A stretch of DNA of 35,052 nucleotides from JBKPCD01 sp046727175 (GCA_046727175.1 JBKPCD010000259.1:1-35052), one strand, 5' to 3'. Shown: positions 16,039 through 25,332, counted from the stretch's first letter. A program made the numbers and translations. Notes: generated by a model not told the origin, from the sequence alone.

Positions 16039-17754
16039 ATGAATATTCGTGCATGGCTGCCGGTTGCGTCGATCATTGGCCTGGCGACCCTTTTGAGCGC
16101 GTGCGGATCCCATTCACGGCCGCAGACCCCGCAACCCTCACCGGTCGCGCAGACACAGTCGACTCCACCGCCGAAGATCGAGCCGCCTCCGCCTGATCCA
16201 ATTTCGACGCTCATCGACGCTTCGCAGCAGCGCTTCGACGAAGGCGAGCGCGAGCTGAAGCTCGGCCACCTCGAGCGAGCGCGAGCGGAGTTCGAGCGCG
16301 CGATCGACATGGTGCTCGAGGCACCCGACGGTGCTCGCTCCGATGCCCGTGTTCGCGCTCACCTCGATCATCTCGTCGATCGCATCAACGCCTACGAAGC
16401 CACGTCACTCGCGCAGGAAGACGGCTTTGCCGAAAAGAGGGACGAGCCGGCATCCATTGACGAGCTCCTGAGGATTGCCACGTTCCCGAAGCCTGAGGTC
16501 GCCGCCGGAACGGCGGACGCGGTCAAGGCCGATCTGGCGACAACCGAGCATGACGTCCCGATCCCGCCGAATTCGCGGATCTTCTCCTACATCGAGCTGT
16601 TCCAGGGTCGCCTGCGGGACTATATCGAAGAGAGTCTGCGGCGCGGATCGAGATACCTGCCGATGATTCAGGGCGTCTTCCGCGCGGAAGGCCTCCCGCT
16701 CGATCTCGCCTACATCCCGATCATCGAGAGCGGATTCAAGACGAACGCACTCTCGAAGGCAAGCGCGAAGGGGCCGTGGCAATTCATGAAGGCTACCGCG
16801 GTCGAACAGGGCCTGAAGCACGACTGGTACGTCGACGAGCGCTCGGATCCTGAAAAAGCGACAATCGCGGCGGCGAAGTATCTCAAAACACTCCACAGGA
16901 TGTTCGACGGCGACTGGCATCTCGTGCTCGCGGCGTACAACGGGGGCCTTGGTCGCGTACAGCGCGCGATCAACAGGTCAGGCGTCGAGGATTTCTGGCG
17001 GCTGTCGGAATCGTCGAAGTATTTGCCGAAAGAAACGCGCGAATACGTACCGTTGATCCTGGCCGCGATCGTCGTCGCGAAGAACCCTGTGCAGTATGGG
17101 TTCTCGGTGGTCGCTGAAGCTCCAATGGCGTACGAGAAAGTTGCCGTGCCGCAGGCAATCGATCTTCGCAAGGTCGCGGAGTGGACCGGTCAGTCGGTCG
17201 ACGACATCCAGGCGCTCAATCCGGAGCTGCGGCGATGGACGACTCCGCTCGCCCAGCCGAACTACGAGGTCAAAGTACCGGTCGGCACCGCGGATGACTT
17301 CAGCGCACGCCTAGCCGCCGCGTCGCCTGAGGATCTCGTCTCGCTGAAGTGGTATACCGTCAGGCGTGGTGAGTCGCTCTCGACGGTGTCGCGCAAGCTC
17401 GGCGTGCGCAGGATGGATCTTGCGGAAGCGAATCGGCTGTCACTGAAGTCGCCCGTGCGTGCTGGCCAGCAGCTCGTCATCCCACGCGCTCCCACGGCGC
17501 TCACGGCATCCACAACCGGTCGTGCAGCGCCCGAAGCCGTCGCCGCGCGTTCGCTCGCCGGCGCGGCTTCCGTCACCCCCACCGCGTCGCAGACCAACGC
17601 CAGCGTGACCTATCGCGTGAAGCGCGGAGACACGCTCTCGTCGATCGCGCAGCTCTTCGACACGACGGTCGAAAGGATCAAGAGCTGGAACAAGCTGCGC
17701 GGCAACGTCATCGCCGCCGGCGTCAGGTTGAAGATTCCGGTACCGGCGAACTGA
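16039..17754 (+). CDS. mltD: Membrane-bound lytic transglycosylase, MltD-like, with two LysM domains
   Basis: The lipoprotein signal peptide ends LLSAC (Cys22). A proline-rich stretch and a helical region follow. The SLT domain has catalytic Glu230 in IPIIESGF, then SAKGPWQFM and LAAYNGGLGRVQ. Two LysM peptidoglycan-binding repeats close the protein: about 437-483 (WYTVRRGESLSTVSRKLGV) and about 524-569 (YRVKRGDTLSSIAQLFDT). At 571 residues it is longer than E. coli MltD (about 450) because of the helical N-terminal region. It would cut glycan strands while anchored to the outer membrane. It has its own promoter and long leader, and a strong hairpin follows. Confidence 0.94.
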   Translation: MNIRAWLPVASIIGLATLLSACGSHSRPQTPQPSPVAQTQSTPPPKIEPPPPDPISTLIDASQQRFDEGERELKLGHLERARAEFERAIDMVLEAPDGARSDARVRAHLDHLVDRINAYEATSLAQEDGFAEKRDEPASIDELLRIATFPKPEVAAGTADAVKADLATTEHDVPIPPNSRIFSYIELFQGRLRDYIEESLRRGSRYLPMIQGVFRAEGLPLDLAYIPIIESGFKTNALSKASAKGPWQFMKATAVEQGLKHDWYVDERSDPEKATIAAAKYLKTLHRMFDGDWHLVLAAYNGGLGRVQRAINRSGVEDFWRLSESSKYLPKETREYVPLILAAIVVAKNPVQYGFSVVAEAPMAYEKVAVPQAIDLRKVAEWTGQSVDDIQALNPELRRWTTPLAQPNYEVKVPVGTADDFSARLAAASPEDLVSLKWYTVRRGESLSTVSRKLGVRRMDLAEANRLSLKSPVRAGQQLVIPRAPTALTASTTGRAAPEAVAARSLAGAASVTPTASQTNASVTYRVKRGDTLSSIAQLFDTTVERIKSWNKLRGNVIAAGVRLKIPVPAN

Positions 17755-17779
17755 CCGAGACCAGCAGGTTCACGTCACA

Positions 17780-17832
17780 GGAGGTCAGGAGCTCAGGAGA
17801 ATAAATCGGCTTCTCCTGAACTCCTGACCTCC
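17780..17832. terminator. Near-perfect 22-bp hairpin between mltD-like and comM (word-array type)
   Basis: The left arm (17780-17801) and right arm (17810-17832) pair along about 22 bases with one mismatch around an 8-nt loop, and GTTTTG follows. Each arm is itself built of an 8-nt word (CAGGAGGT, CAGGAGCT, CAGGAG on the left). It could terminate the mltD-like transcript, and its word structure also places it with the other intergenic arrays. Confidence 0.7.
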
Positions 17833-17965
17833 GTTTTGATGTGGACGTTGCACATTCCGCGATCGCGCGGTCCTTCCAACCATGCAGATCCCGCAACCGA
17901 CCCCGTGAATTGCGAGAGTTTTCGCGGGCTTCCGTGGAGCCACGAATCTTGCGTTCGCGAACCGA

Positions 17966-19465
17966 ATGCTCGCGTGCATGCGGACCGCCGCGGTGTTCGG
18001 GATCGAAGCCTGCCCCGTGCAGGTCGAAGTGGACGTTTCGTTCGGGCTGCCGACGTTCACGATGGTGGGCCTGCCGGATGCGAGCGTTCGCGAGAGCCGT
18101 GACCGCGTACGCAGCGCAATCAGGAATTCCGGGTTCGAGTTTCCGCCCCATCGAGTGACCGTCAACCTCGCACCGGCGGACATTCGGAAAGCTGGCGCAT
18201 CATTCGATCTCCCAATCGCCCTTGGTGTACTCGCGGCGACGGGACGGATCGAACGTCGTGACATCTCGGACGTCTTGCTGCTCGGTGAGCTCTCGCTGGA
18301 CGGCGGAATTCAGCCGGCCCGCGGCGTGCTCCCGGTCGCGGCGGCCGCGCGCCGCGAACGCTACAAAGGTCTGCTGCTGCCGAAGGCCAATGCGAGTGAG
18401 GCGGCGGTCGTTGAGGACCTCGAGCTGTACGCGGTTCGATCGCTTGCGGAAGCCGTGAATGCGCTCAACGATCCCTCGCAGTTTCGCGTCATCGTCGAGC
18501 CCTTGGAAGCGTCGCCGTCTCTCGATCGATCAGATGGTGATTTCGCAGACGTTCATGGGCAGGCGCTCGGCCGGCGGGCGCTGGAGATCGCCGCTGCGGG
18601 CGGCCACAACACGCTCATGATCGGCCCGCCTGGCGCCGGCAAGACGATGATGGCGCGGCGCGTGGCGGGGATTCTGCCGCCGCTCACCTTCGACGAGGCG
18701 CTCGAGGCGACGTCGATTCACTCGGTTGCCGGTCTCTTGCCGCCGGGAACGCGATTGCTGACGGCGCGACCCTTTCGCGCGCCGCATCACACGATTTCCG
18801 ATGTCGCGCTGGTTGGAGGCGGTCAGCTTCCACGGCCCGGCGAGATCAGCCTGGCGCACCATGGCGTGCTGTTCCTCGACGAGATGGCCGAGTTCAGCCG
18901 CCACGTGCTCGAGGTCTTGCGGCAACCGCTCGAAGAAGGATGCGTGAGAATCGCGCGCGCCGCGCGCACAGCTGTGTTCCCGGCGCGATTCATGCTGATC
19001 GGCGCGATGAACCCGTGCCCGTGCGGCTTCCTGGGTGACCCGGTGCGGCGTTGTCGGTGTTCTCCTATTCAGATCGCGCGGTATTCGTCACGATTGTCCG
19101 GACCGCTGCGCGATCGTCTCGATCTCACGGTGACGGTCGGTTCGGTGCCTGCGCACGAGATCCAGAGCGACGTCGGCGGCGAGTCGTCGATGGTAATTCG
19201 CGGGCGAGTCGTGAGCGCGCGCGAGAGGCAGCTCGCCCGCGACGGACTGTTGAATGCACGATTGCAAGGTCGAAGTCTGCGCAATCGCGCGAGCCTCGAC
19301 GGCCGGGCGCGAGCGCTCGTCACGCGCGCGATGACGCGATTGTCGCTGAGCGCGCGCGCCTACGATCGCTTTCTGCGTGTTGCGCGAACGATTGCAGACC
19401 TCGATGCAGCGGAGATGATTGCTGCCGATCATGTCGCCGAAGCCCTGCAGTTCAGAGGTGAATGA
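17966..19465 (+). CDS. comM: ComM/YifB-family AAA+ ATPase (Mg-chelatase-like)
   Basis: This 499-residue protein has the three ComM parts. The N-terminal Lon-protease-like domain includes FGLPTFTMVGLPDASVRESRDRV and VNLAPADIRKAGASFDLPIALG. The Mg-chelatase AAA+ core has Walker A GPPGAGKT (220-227) and a Walker B segment (GVLFLDEMAEF), and a cysteine cluster (PCPCGFLGDPVRRCRC) lies in the insert. A C-terminal helical domain follows (LSLSARAYDRFLRVARTIADL). In naturally transformable bacteria ComM is a hexameric helicase that drives branch migration during integration of incoming DNA. The pilus operon nearby would fit DNA uptake, but that link is inference. The length is as expected. Confidence 0.95.
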   Translation: MLACMRTAAVFGIEACPVQVEVDVSFGLPTFTMVGLPDASVRESRDRVRSAIRNSGFEFPPHRVTVNLAPADIRKAGASFDLPIALGVLAATGRIERRDISDVLLLGELSLDGGIQPARGVLPVAAAARRERYKGLLLPKANASEAAVVEDLELYAVRSLAEAVNALNDPSQFRVIVEPLEASPSLDRSDGDFADVHGQALGRRALEIAAAGGHNTLMIGPPGAGKTMMARRVAGILPPLTFDEALEATSIHSVAGLLPPGTRLLTARPFRAPHHTISDVALVGGGQLPRPGEISLAHHGVLFLDEMAEFSRHVLEVLRQPLEEGCVRIARAARTAVFPARFMLIGAMNPCPCGFLGDPVRRCRCSPIQIARYSSRLSGPLRDRLDLTVTVGSVPAHEIQSDVGGESSMVIRGRVVSARERQLARDGLLNARLQGRSLRNRASLDGRARALVTRAMTRLSLSARAYDRFLRVARTIADLDAAEMIAADHVAEALQFRGE

Positions 19466-19656
19466 TGCGCAAAAGTGCGCGGCGCCGCAGCCCATCCGTG
19501 AACAAAATCGGGCTTTGTGCCTTCCACTCCCGGAACGTCTTATGGTACAGTTCGGCGTTCTACGTTTCGCGAAACCGCGAATAGGGGATCGAGCGATTGC
19601 TCCCCGACGATCGTCAGTGCACGATCGTCAACCAAGCAACCAGGGGTGCAGAGGCA

Positions 19657-20562
19657 TTGTTTTCGAGACGCTACACGATTGTCGTTGCGGACCGGACGAG
19701 CGGCGTCGTACGACGCTTCACAGTTCCCCTCCTCCCCTCGGCGGCCGTGATCGTTTCTCTCCTCACCTTCCCCATGCTGATCGGTCTTGGCGCCCGCTGG
19801 AGCGCGCAAGCCGAAATTCGCGAGCTGACCGGCTCGAACATCGCACTCCAGATGGAGAACGACAACTACCACCAGGCGACCGGTCAGCTGGCTTCACAGA
19901 TTTCCATACTGCAACAGGCCGTCGACGACATCGGCATCCGTGCGGCCGTGGATCCGGCAGCCGGCAGCGCGATGGAGAAGCTGCCGATTGGTGTGAAATC
20001 ACGCGCGATGGGTGGCGGCAGCGCAGCTATCGCGTTCGCGCCAGTCTTGAGTAGTGCGTTCGGTTCGCCGGACAGCGCGTTTGGTGTACTGCGCGATATT
20101 CTCGGCGCGATCGAGAGCCGCCTCGACTTGGTGCGTCACGGGGTCGAGCGCCGACGCGAGCTCGCGGCGGCTACACCGTCAATCTGGCCGGTGACCGGCT
20201 GGCTGTCCTCCGGTTACGGCAATCGGCGCGACCCGTTTGGCGGCGGCAGCGATTTCCATCCAGGTCTTGACATCTCCGCGACGTACGGCGAACCCGTGAA
20301 GGCGCCCGCGGACGGCTTCGTCTCGAGCGCGGGTGCGAGCGGCAATTACGGGAACCTGATCGTCATCGATCACAGCTTCGGCATCATCACGAAATACGGA
20401 CATCTCTCACGCATTGCCGTCGTCGCCGGTCAACAGGTCAATCGAGGCGATGTGATCGGCTATGTGGGTTCGACGGGCCGATCGACGAGCCCGCATCTCC
20501 ACTACGAGATCTGGATGAACGGCAAGCTGACCAATCCTCTCAGGCTGCTCGCCGGGCGCTGA
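19657..20562 (+). CDS. M23-family (LytM-type) peptidase with N-terminal membrane anchor
   Basis: The N-terminus RRYTIVVADRTSGVVRRFTVP is cytoplasmic and leads to a membrane helix (AAVIVSLLTFPMLIGLGA). A coiled coil (EIRELTGSNIALQMENDNYHQATGQLASQISILQQ) and then a C-terminal M23 domain follow. The zinc ligands are present: His and Asp in FHPGLDI, and HLHYE. The middle strands GYGNRRDPF, GNYGNLIVIDH and TKYGHLSRI are typical. This is an endopeptidase for peptidoglycan cross-links or a divisome activator of the same fold. TTG at 19657 is preferred because family members start at this motif; ATG at 19597 would add 20 residues of no recognisable character. Its neighbour is secA. Confidence 0.88.
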   Translation: MFSRRYTIVVADRTSGVVRRFTVPLLPSAAVIVSLLTFPMLIGLGARWSAQAEIRELTGSNIALQMENDNYHQATGQLASQISILQQAVDDIGIRAAVDPAAGSAMEKLPIGVKSRAMGGGSAAIAFAPVLSSAFGSPDSAFGVLRDILGAIESRLDLVRHGVERRRELAAATPSIWPVTGWLSSGYGNRRDPFGGGSDFHPGLDISATYGEPVKAPADGFVSSAGASGNYGNLIVIDHSFGIITKYGHLSRIAVVAGQQVNRGDVIGYVGSTGRSTSPHLHYEIWMNGKLTNPLRLLAGR

Positions 20563-20586
20563 GGCGGCTGCTCGCGCGAGTTCACG

Positions 20587-20628
20587 GTTCTCAGTGCTCC
20601 GTTCTCGGTTCCGGCTTCTTGGGTTCTC
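20587..20628. repeat. Degenerate 7-nt word array (GTTCTCG type)
   Basis: There are six 7-nt units in a row: GTTCTCA, GTGCTCC, GTTCTCG, GTTCCGG, CTTCTTG, GGTTCTC. The array lies in the 157-bp gap between the M23 gene and the secA promoter. It contains no tract typical of a terminator. Confidence 0.7.
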
Positions 20629-20684
20629 TTGTGGCAAGAAGTGTGGCTGTATCGGCCTTGGGGAACCTCTCCGTCGCAGCAGCC

Positions 20685-20693
20685 TGTTATAAT
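20685..20693 (+). promoter_or_regulatory. Extended -10 promoter for secA
   Basis: TG-T-TATAAT at 20685-20693 is a perfect extended -10 box. No convincing -35 is seen at 17 bp, which is usual for extended -10 promoters. The start would be near 20700, leaving a leader of about 20 nt. Confidence 0.6.
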
Positions 20694-20719
20694 CGTCGAG
20701 TATCTGATTCCGTTCCCTG

Positions 20720-23653
20720 ATGATAGTCGACACCCTCCTGGCGAAGGTCATTGGCACCGCGAACGAGCGCGAGCTGAAGCGGATGCGTCCGCTCGTCCTC
20801 GAGATCAGCGCAAAAGAACCGGACGTCCAGAGGCTCTCGGACGAACAGCTACGGGCGAAGACCGCAGAATTCCGGTCGCGACTTGCGGCGGGTGCGACGC
20901 TCGAGGACCTTCTGCCCGAAGCCTTCGCCGTCGTGCGCGAAGCAGGACGCCGCACGCTGAACATGCGGCACTTCGACGTGCAGCTCATCGGCGGTATCGT
21001 GCTCCATCGCGGAAAAATCGCCGAGATGAAGACGGGCGAAGGCAAGACGCTCGTCGCGACGCTCCCCGCGTATCTCAACGCGCTCGAGGGCAAAGGCGTC
21101 CACGTCGTCACGGTCAACGACTATCTGGCGCGACGCGACTCCGAGTGGATGGGGCGCGTCTACCGGTTCCTCGGCATGTCGGTCGGCGTCATTCAGCACG
21201 ACCTCAATGATCAGGAGCGCCAGGTCGCCTACGCGTGCGACATCACGTACGGCACGAACAACGAATTCGGGTTCGATTACCTGCGCGACAACATGAAATT
21301 CGACCTCGGGCATTACGTGCAACGAGGCCATCACTTCGCGATCGTCGACGAAGTCGACAGCATCCTCATCGATGAAGCGCGGACGCCGCTCATCATCTCG
21401 GGTCCCGCGGAAGAATCCACGGATCTCTATTACGAGGTCGATCGGATAATTCCAAGGCTCACCCCTGGCGCTGTGACCCGCGGTGACGTGAAGGCGGAAG
21501 ATCGCGAGGAGCTCGAGAAGACGGGCGACTACATCGTCGACGAAAAGCACAAGACGGTGACGCTGACTGAAAGCGGCATGGCAAAAGCCGAGAAGATGCT
21601 CGGCCATCGCCTGCAGCCGGGAGGCCTGTACGACCCGGTCAACATGCCGCTGCTGCACCACATCAACCAGGCGCTCCGCGCGCACACGCTGTTTAGGCTC
21701 GACGTCGACTACATGATTAAGGACGGTCAGGTCGTGATCGTCGACGAGTTCACCGGCCGTCTCATGCCGGGCCGGCGATGGAGCGACGGGCTGCACCAGG
21801 CCGTCGAGGCCAAGGAGAAAGTAAAGATCGAGCGCGAGAACCAGACGCTCGCAACGGTCACCTTCCAGAACTACTTCCGGAAGTACGCCAAGCTCTCCGG
21901 CATGACCGGTACGGCCGACACCGAAGCGGAGGAGTTCGCGAAGATCTACAAGCTCGATGTGATGGTTATCCCGACCAACCGCGATCTGCGCCGGGTCGAG
22001 GAACCGGATACCGTCTATCGCACCGAGAAAGAAAAATACGAAGCGATCGTCAACGACATCCTTGAGAAGCAGCACGAGGCACGGCCCGTGCTCGTCGGCA
22101 CGGTGTCAATCGAGAAATCGGAGCGGCTCTCGAAGCTGCTGAAGCTCCGCGGCATCAAGCACGTCGTGCTGAACGCGAAGTACCACGCCCAGGAAGCAGA
22201 AATCGTCGCGCAGGCCGGGCGCAAAGCCACGGTGACCATCGCGACGAACATGGCCGGCCGCGGAACCGACATCCTGCTCGGCGGCAACCCCGAGTTCATG
22301 GCGCGGCAGCAGACGCTCGCTGACGAGATCGCCGAACGGCTGCCGAAGGGCCAGGAGAAGTTCGTCGACGACGACGAGTTCGTCTACTTCTACCATCTCG
22401 AGAACTTCTATCGCGTGCCGCGCGAGGCCTACCACCGGACGTTCGAAGCCTTCAAGAAGCAGACAGACGCCGAGCACGACGAAGTCGTCGCCCTCGGAGG
22501 GCTGCACATCATCGGCACAGAACGCCACGAGGCGCGTCGCATCGACAACCAGTTGCGTGGCCGCGCCGGACGGCAGGGCGACCCGGGTTCGTCGCGCTTC
22601 TATCTGTCACTCGAAGATGACCTGATGCGCATCTTCGGGTCCGATCGCATTTCGGGCCTGATGCAGCGCCTCGGGATGGAAGAGGGCGTTCCGATCGAGC
22701 ACCGGATGGTGACCAAGGCAATCGAGCGCGCCCAGCGCCAGGTCGAGGCGCAGAACTTCTCCGTCCGCAAGCACCTCCTCGAGTACGACGATGTCATGAA
22801 CAAGCAGCGCGAGAGCGTCTACTCTCTGCGCCGCGAGCTGCTCGAAGGCCAGATTCACCTGACCGAAGAGGAACAGGTCGATACGCGCGAGTACCTCATG
22901 ACGCTCGCGCAGGAGCTGCTCGAAGGGACGGTCGAGCGATATGCCGGCCCTGAAGTCGACATCGAAGAGCGAGACTTCAGCGCGCTCAGGAATGCCGTCA
23001 CCGAAATCTACGGCATCGAACCGGCCGCACTCGAGTCGATCGAACTCGAGGGGCTCTCGGTCGAGGAGATGACCGACGCGCTGTGGGTCGCGATTCTGCA
23101 GAAGTACGAACGTAAAGAGGGGCTGATCCCGACGGAGATCCTTCGGCGGGTGGAGCGCGACATCATGCTCCAGATCGTTGACGCCCAATGGAAGGATCAC
23201 CTCTACAGTCTCGATCATCTCAAGGAAGGCATCGGCCTCCGTGGATACGGTCAGAGAGATCCGCTCGTCGAGTACAAGAAAGAGAGCTTCACGCTGTTCT
23301 CGGCGATGAAGGACCGGATCGAGGAAGAGATGGTCCGGTATCTGTGGCGCCTGACGCCTGTGGTCGAAGAAGGTCGCGGACCCGATGCAGGGGCGCCGAT
23401 TGGCGTTCGGCAGCCTTCACCCCGCCGACCGCCTCAGCTCACCATGAACGCGCCGTCTGCCGCGAGCGCGTCACCGTTCGGCGCATTTCGAGGCGGTGGT
23501 TCGGCCAGCGCCGTAGCGGAGCCTCCGCGCCCCGCGCGCACTGGCGGCGACGACGTCGTGAAGCAGATTCGTCGCGAGGAGCCGAAGGTCGGGCGCAACG
23601 ATCCGTGCCCGTGCGGCAGCGGGAAGAAGTACAAGAAGTGTCATGGCGCGTAA
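20720..23653 (+). CDS. secA: Protein translocase motor ATPase SecA
   Basis: This full-length 977-residue SecA begins LLAKVIGTANERELKRMRPLV. Walker A is in MKTGEGKTLVATLPAYL (Met103 onwards). The preprotein-binding region includes EFGFDYLRDNMKFD, and IVDEVDSILIDEARTPLIIS is the DEAD-like motif. The second nucleotide fold has TNMAGRGTDILLGGN and LRGRAGRQGDPGSSRF. A glycine/proline-rich linker leads to a SEC-C zinc motif (GRNDPCPCGSGKKYKKCH) that binds SecB or phospholipid. It is longer than E. coli SecA (901) through the linker and insertions common in this phylum. SecA drives export of the signal-peptide proteins encoded around it. Confidence 0.98.
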   Translation: MIVDTLLAKVIGTANERELKRMRPLVLEISAKEPDVQRLSDEQLRAKTAEFRSRLAAGATLEDLLPEAFAVVREAGRRTLNMRHFDVQLIGGIVLHRGKIAEMKTGEGKTLVATLPAYLNALEGKGVHVVTVNDYLARRDSEWMGRVYRFLGMSVGVIQHDLNDQERQVAYACDITYGTNNEFGFDYLRDNMKFDLGHYVQRGHHFAIVDEVDSILIDEARTPLIISGPAEESTDLYYEVDRIIPRLTPGAVTRGDVKAEDREELEKTGDYIVDEKHKTVTLTESGMAKAEKMLGHRLQPGGLYDPVNMPLLHHINQALRAHTLFRLDVDYMIKDGQVVIVDEFTGRLMPGRRWSDGLHQAVEAKEKVKIERENQTLATVTFQNYFRKYAKLSGMTGTADTEAEEFAKIYKLDVMVIPTNRDLRRVEEPDTVYRTEKEKYEAIVNDILEKQHEARPVLVGTVSIEKSERLSKLLKLRGIKHVVLNAKYHAQEAEIVAQAGRKATVTIATNMAGRGTDILLGGNPEFMARQQTLADEIAERLPKGQEKFVDDDEFVYFYHLENFYRVPREAYHRTFEAFKKQTDAEHDEVVALGGLHIIGTERHEARRIDNQLRGRAGRQGDPGSSRFYLSLEDDLMRIFGSDRISGLMQRLGMEEGVPIEHRMVTKAIERAQRQVEAQNFSVRKHLLEYDDVMNKQRESVYSLRRELLEGQIHLTEEEQVDTREYLMTLAQELLEGTVERYAGPEVDIEERDFSALRNAVTEIYGIEPAALESIELEGLSVEEMTDALWVAILQKYERKEGLIPTEILRRVERDIMLQIVDAQWKDHLYSLDHLKEGIGLRGYGQRDPLVEYKKESFTLFSAMKDRIEEEMVRYLWRLTPVVEEGRGPDAGAPIGVRQPSPRRPPQLTMNAPSAASASPFGAFRGGGSASAVAEPPRPARTGGDDVVKQIRREEPKVGRNDPCPCGSGKKYKKCHGA

Positions 23654-23655
23654 GA

Positions 23656-23683
23656 GGTGCCAAGTGGCTGGTGCCAAGTGGCC
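23656..23683. repeat. Tandem 14-bp duplication (2 x 7-nt word) after secA
   Basis: GGTGCCAAGTGGCT (23656-23669) is followed directly by GGTGCCAAGTGGCC (23670-23683). Each half also aligns with the other at 7 nt (GGTGCCA / AGTGGCT). The repeat begins 2 bp after the secA stop. Confidence 0.75.
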
Positions 23684-23714
23684 AGGGCTTGGCGGCCGGC
23701 GATCGGAGTGGTGA

Positions 23715-23743
23715 GGGCAGCCGCTTGCTGCCCTTTTTCTTTT
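23715..23743 (+). terminator. Intrinsic terminator directly in front of guaB
   Basis: GGGCAGC (23715-23721), a 5-nt loop, GCTGCCC (23727-23733) and then TTTTTCTTTT (23734-23743) make a textbook terminator. The guaB Shine-Dalgarno GAGG follows at 23744-23747 and ATG at 23753, leaving no room for a promoter after the terminator. Confidence 0.88.
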
Positions 23744-23752
23744 GAGGTTTGA

Positions 23753-25279
23753 ATGGAAACGCGAACGGATGTTCTGAACACTGATCAGATCTCAGTCGGC
23801 CTCACGACCGCGCTGACGTTCGACGACGTGCTGCTGGTGCCTCGACATTCGACCGTACTGCCGAGCCAGGTGGACGTGACGTCGCGGGTCACCAAGAACA
23901 TCCGCGTGAACGTACCGCTCCTGAGCGCCGCAATGGATACCGTCACCGAATCGCGGCTCGCGATTGCCATGGCGCAGCAGGGTGGAATCGGCGTCGTCCA
24001 CAAGAACCTTTCAGTAGAGGAACAGGCATCCGAAGTCGATCGCGTGAAACGGTCCGAGAGCGGGATGATCGTCAATCCAATCACGCTCTCTCCCTCGAAC
24101 CGCATCTTCGAGGCCCTGGAGCTGATGAGGAAGTACCGGATCTCGGGAGTGCCGATTACCGAGGACGGCAGCAAGGAAGGGCGGCTCGTCGGGATCCTGA
24201 CCAATCGAGATCTGCGCTTCGAAACGAATCTCGACCGTCCGATTGGCGACGTCATGACGCGCGAACCGCTGTTCACGGTTCCCGTCGGCACCACGCTCGA
24301 GCAAGCGCGCGAGTTCCTTCATCGGCACAAGGTCGAGAAGCTGCTGGTCGTCGATGACCGGTTCATGCTGAAGGGGCTCATCACCGTCAAGGACATCCAG
24401 AAGAACATCAAGTATCCCAGCGCCTGCAAGGACAGCCTCGGGCGTCTTCGGGTTGGAGCCGCAATCGGCGTCGGAAGGGACGCCATCGCGCGCGCTGAAG
24501 CGCTCGTGGCGGCCCACGTGGACGTGCTCGTCATCGATACCGCGCACGGCCACGCGCAGGGCGTGCTCGACATGGTCAAGCGGATCCGGCGACAGTTCAC
24601 CGACGTCGACGTCGTCGCGGGCAACGTCGCGACGGCCGAAGCGACCGAAGCGCTCGTGGAGCTCGGCGTGGATGCCGTCAAAGTGGGGATTGGAGCAGGA
24701 TCGATCTGTACGACGCGCGTCGTGGCTGGTATTGGCGTGCCGATGGTTACGGCTATCGCGGAATGCGCGCGTGCCGCCGCTCGGCGAAACGTGCCAATCA
24801 TCGCGGACGGCGGCATTCGCTACTCGGGCGACATCACCAAGGCGATTGCCGTCGGCGCGAGCTCGGTGATGATCGGCAGCCTGTTCGCAGGGACGGACGA
24901 GAGCCCGGGCGAGCTGATTCTGTATCAGGGTCGCAGCTTCAAGGAGTATCGCGGCATGGGGTCGCTGGGCGCCATGCGCCGCGGCAGCCGCGACCGCTAC
25001 TTCCAGGATGAGTTCGATCTCGACGCGAATCCGGACGCCGGCGAAAAGCTCGTCCCGGAAGGCATCGAGGGGCGTGTCGCGCACAAAGGAAGCGTCGCCG
25101 CGATGATTCATCAGCTCACCGGCGGCCTGCGCGCCGGCATGGGCTACTGTGGCTGTTCCGATATTCCTGCCTTGCAGCGCGAAGCACGTCTGATCCGCGT
25201 CAGCCCGGCAGGTCAGCGCGAAGGGCACGTTCACGACGTCATCATCACGAAGGAAGCGCCGAATTATCGAGTCGAGTAG
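23753..25279 (+). CDS. guaB: Inosine-5'-monophosphate dehydrogenase
   Basis: This 508-residue IMP dehydrogenase catalyses IMP to XMP with NAD+, the committed step of GTP synthesis. It begins with LTFDDVLLVPRHSTVLPSQVD. Two CBS domains (about 105-225; ISGVPITEDGSKEGRLVGILTNRD, KVEKLLVVDDRFMLKGLITVKDI) are inserted in the TIM barrel. The catalytic loop has Cys319 in GAGSICTTR. The IMP site includes DGGIRYSGDITKA, and the flap carries YRGMGSLGAM. The length is typical. The start follows a GAGG Shine-Dalgarno at a spacing of 5-6 nt. An intrinsic terminator directly precedes the gene, so expression may depend on readthrough from upstream. Confidence 0.98.
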   Translation: METRTDVLNTDQISVGLTTALTFDDVLLVPRHSTVLPSQVDVTSRVTKNIRVNVPLLSAAMDTVTESRLAIAMAQQGGIGVVHKNLSVEEQASEVDRVKRSESGMIVNPITLSPSNRIFEALELMRKYRISGVPITEDGSKEGRLVGILTNRDLRFETNLDRPIGDVMTREPLFTVPVGTTLEQAREFLHRHKVEKLLVVDDRFMLKGLITVKDIQKNIKYPSACKDSLGRLRVGAAIGVGRDAIARAEALVAAHVDVLVIDTAHGHAQGVLDMVKRIRRQFTDVDVVAGNVATAEATEALVELGVDAVKVGIGAGSICTTRVVAGIGVPMVTAIAECARAAARRNVPIIADGGIRYSGDITKAIAVGASSVMIGSLFAGTDESPGELILYQGRSFKEYRGMGSLGAMRRGSRDRYFQDEFDLDANPDAGEKLVPEGIEGRVAHKGSVAAMIHQLTGGLRAGMGYCGCSDIPALQREARLIRVSPAGQREGHVHDVIITKEAPNYRVE

Positions 25280-25298
25280 GAGCCGGCTTCCGGAGACG

Positions 25299-25332
25299 GG
25301 TCCCGGGGACCGGGCGCCGGGGACCGGGGGGG
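25299..25332. repeat. Degenerate 7-nt word array (GGGACCG type)
   Basis: Units GGTCCCG, GGGACCG, GGCGCCG, GGGACCG and GGGGGGT follow one another at 7 bp. Several units are partial palindromes, so the stretch can fold. It lies in the 114-bp gap between guaB and the dioxygenase-like gene. Confidence 0.65.

Noticed and set aside
20849..22075. 408-codon minus-strand frame opposite secA
   Set aside because: Antisense shadow of a conserved SecA coding region with no motif of its own.
24011..25234. 407-codon minus-strand frame opposite guaB
   Set aside because: Antisense shadow of guaB, His/Arg/Asp-rich with no recognisable domain.
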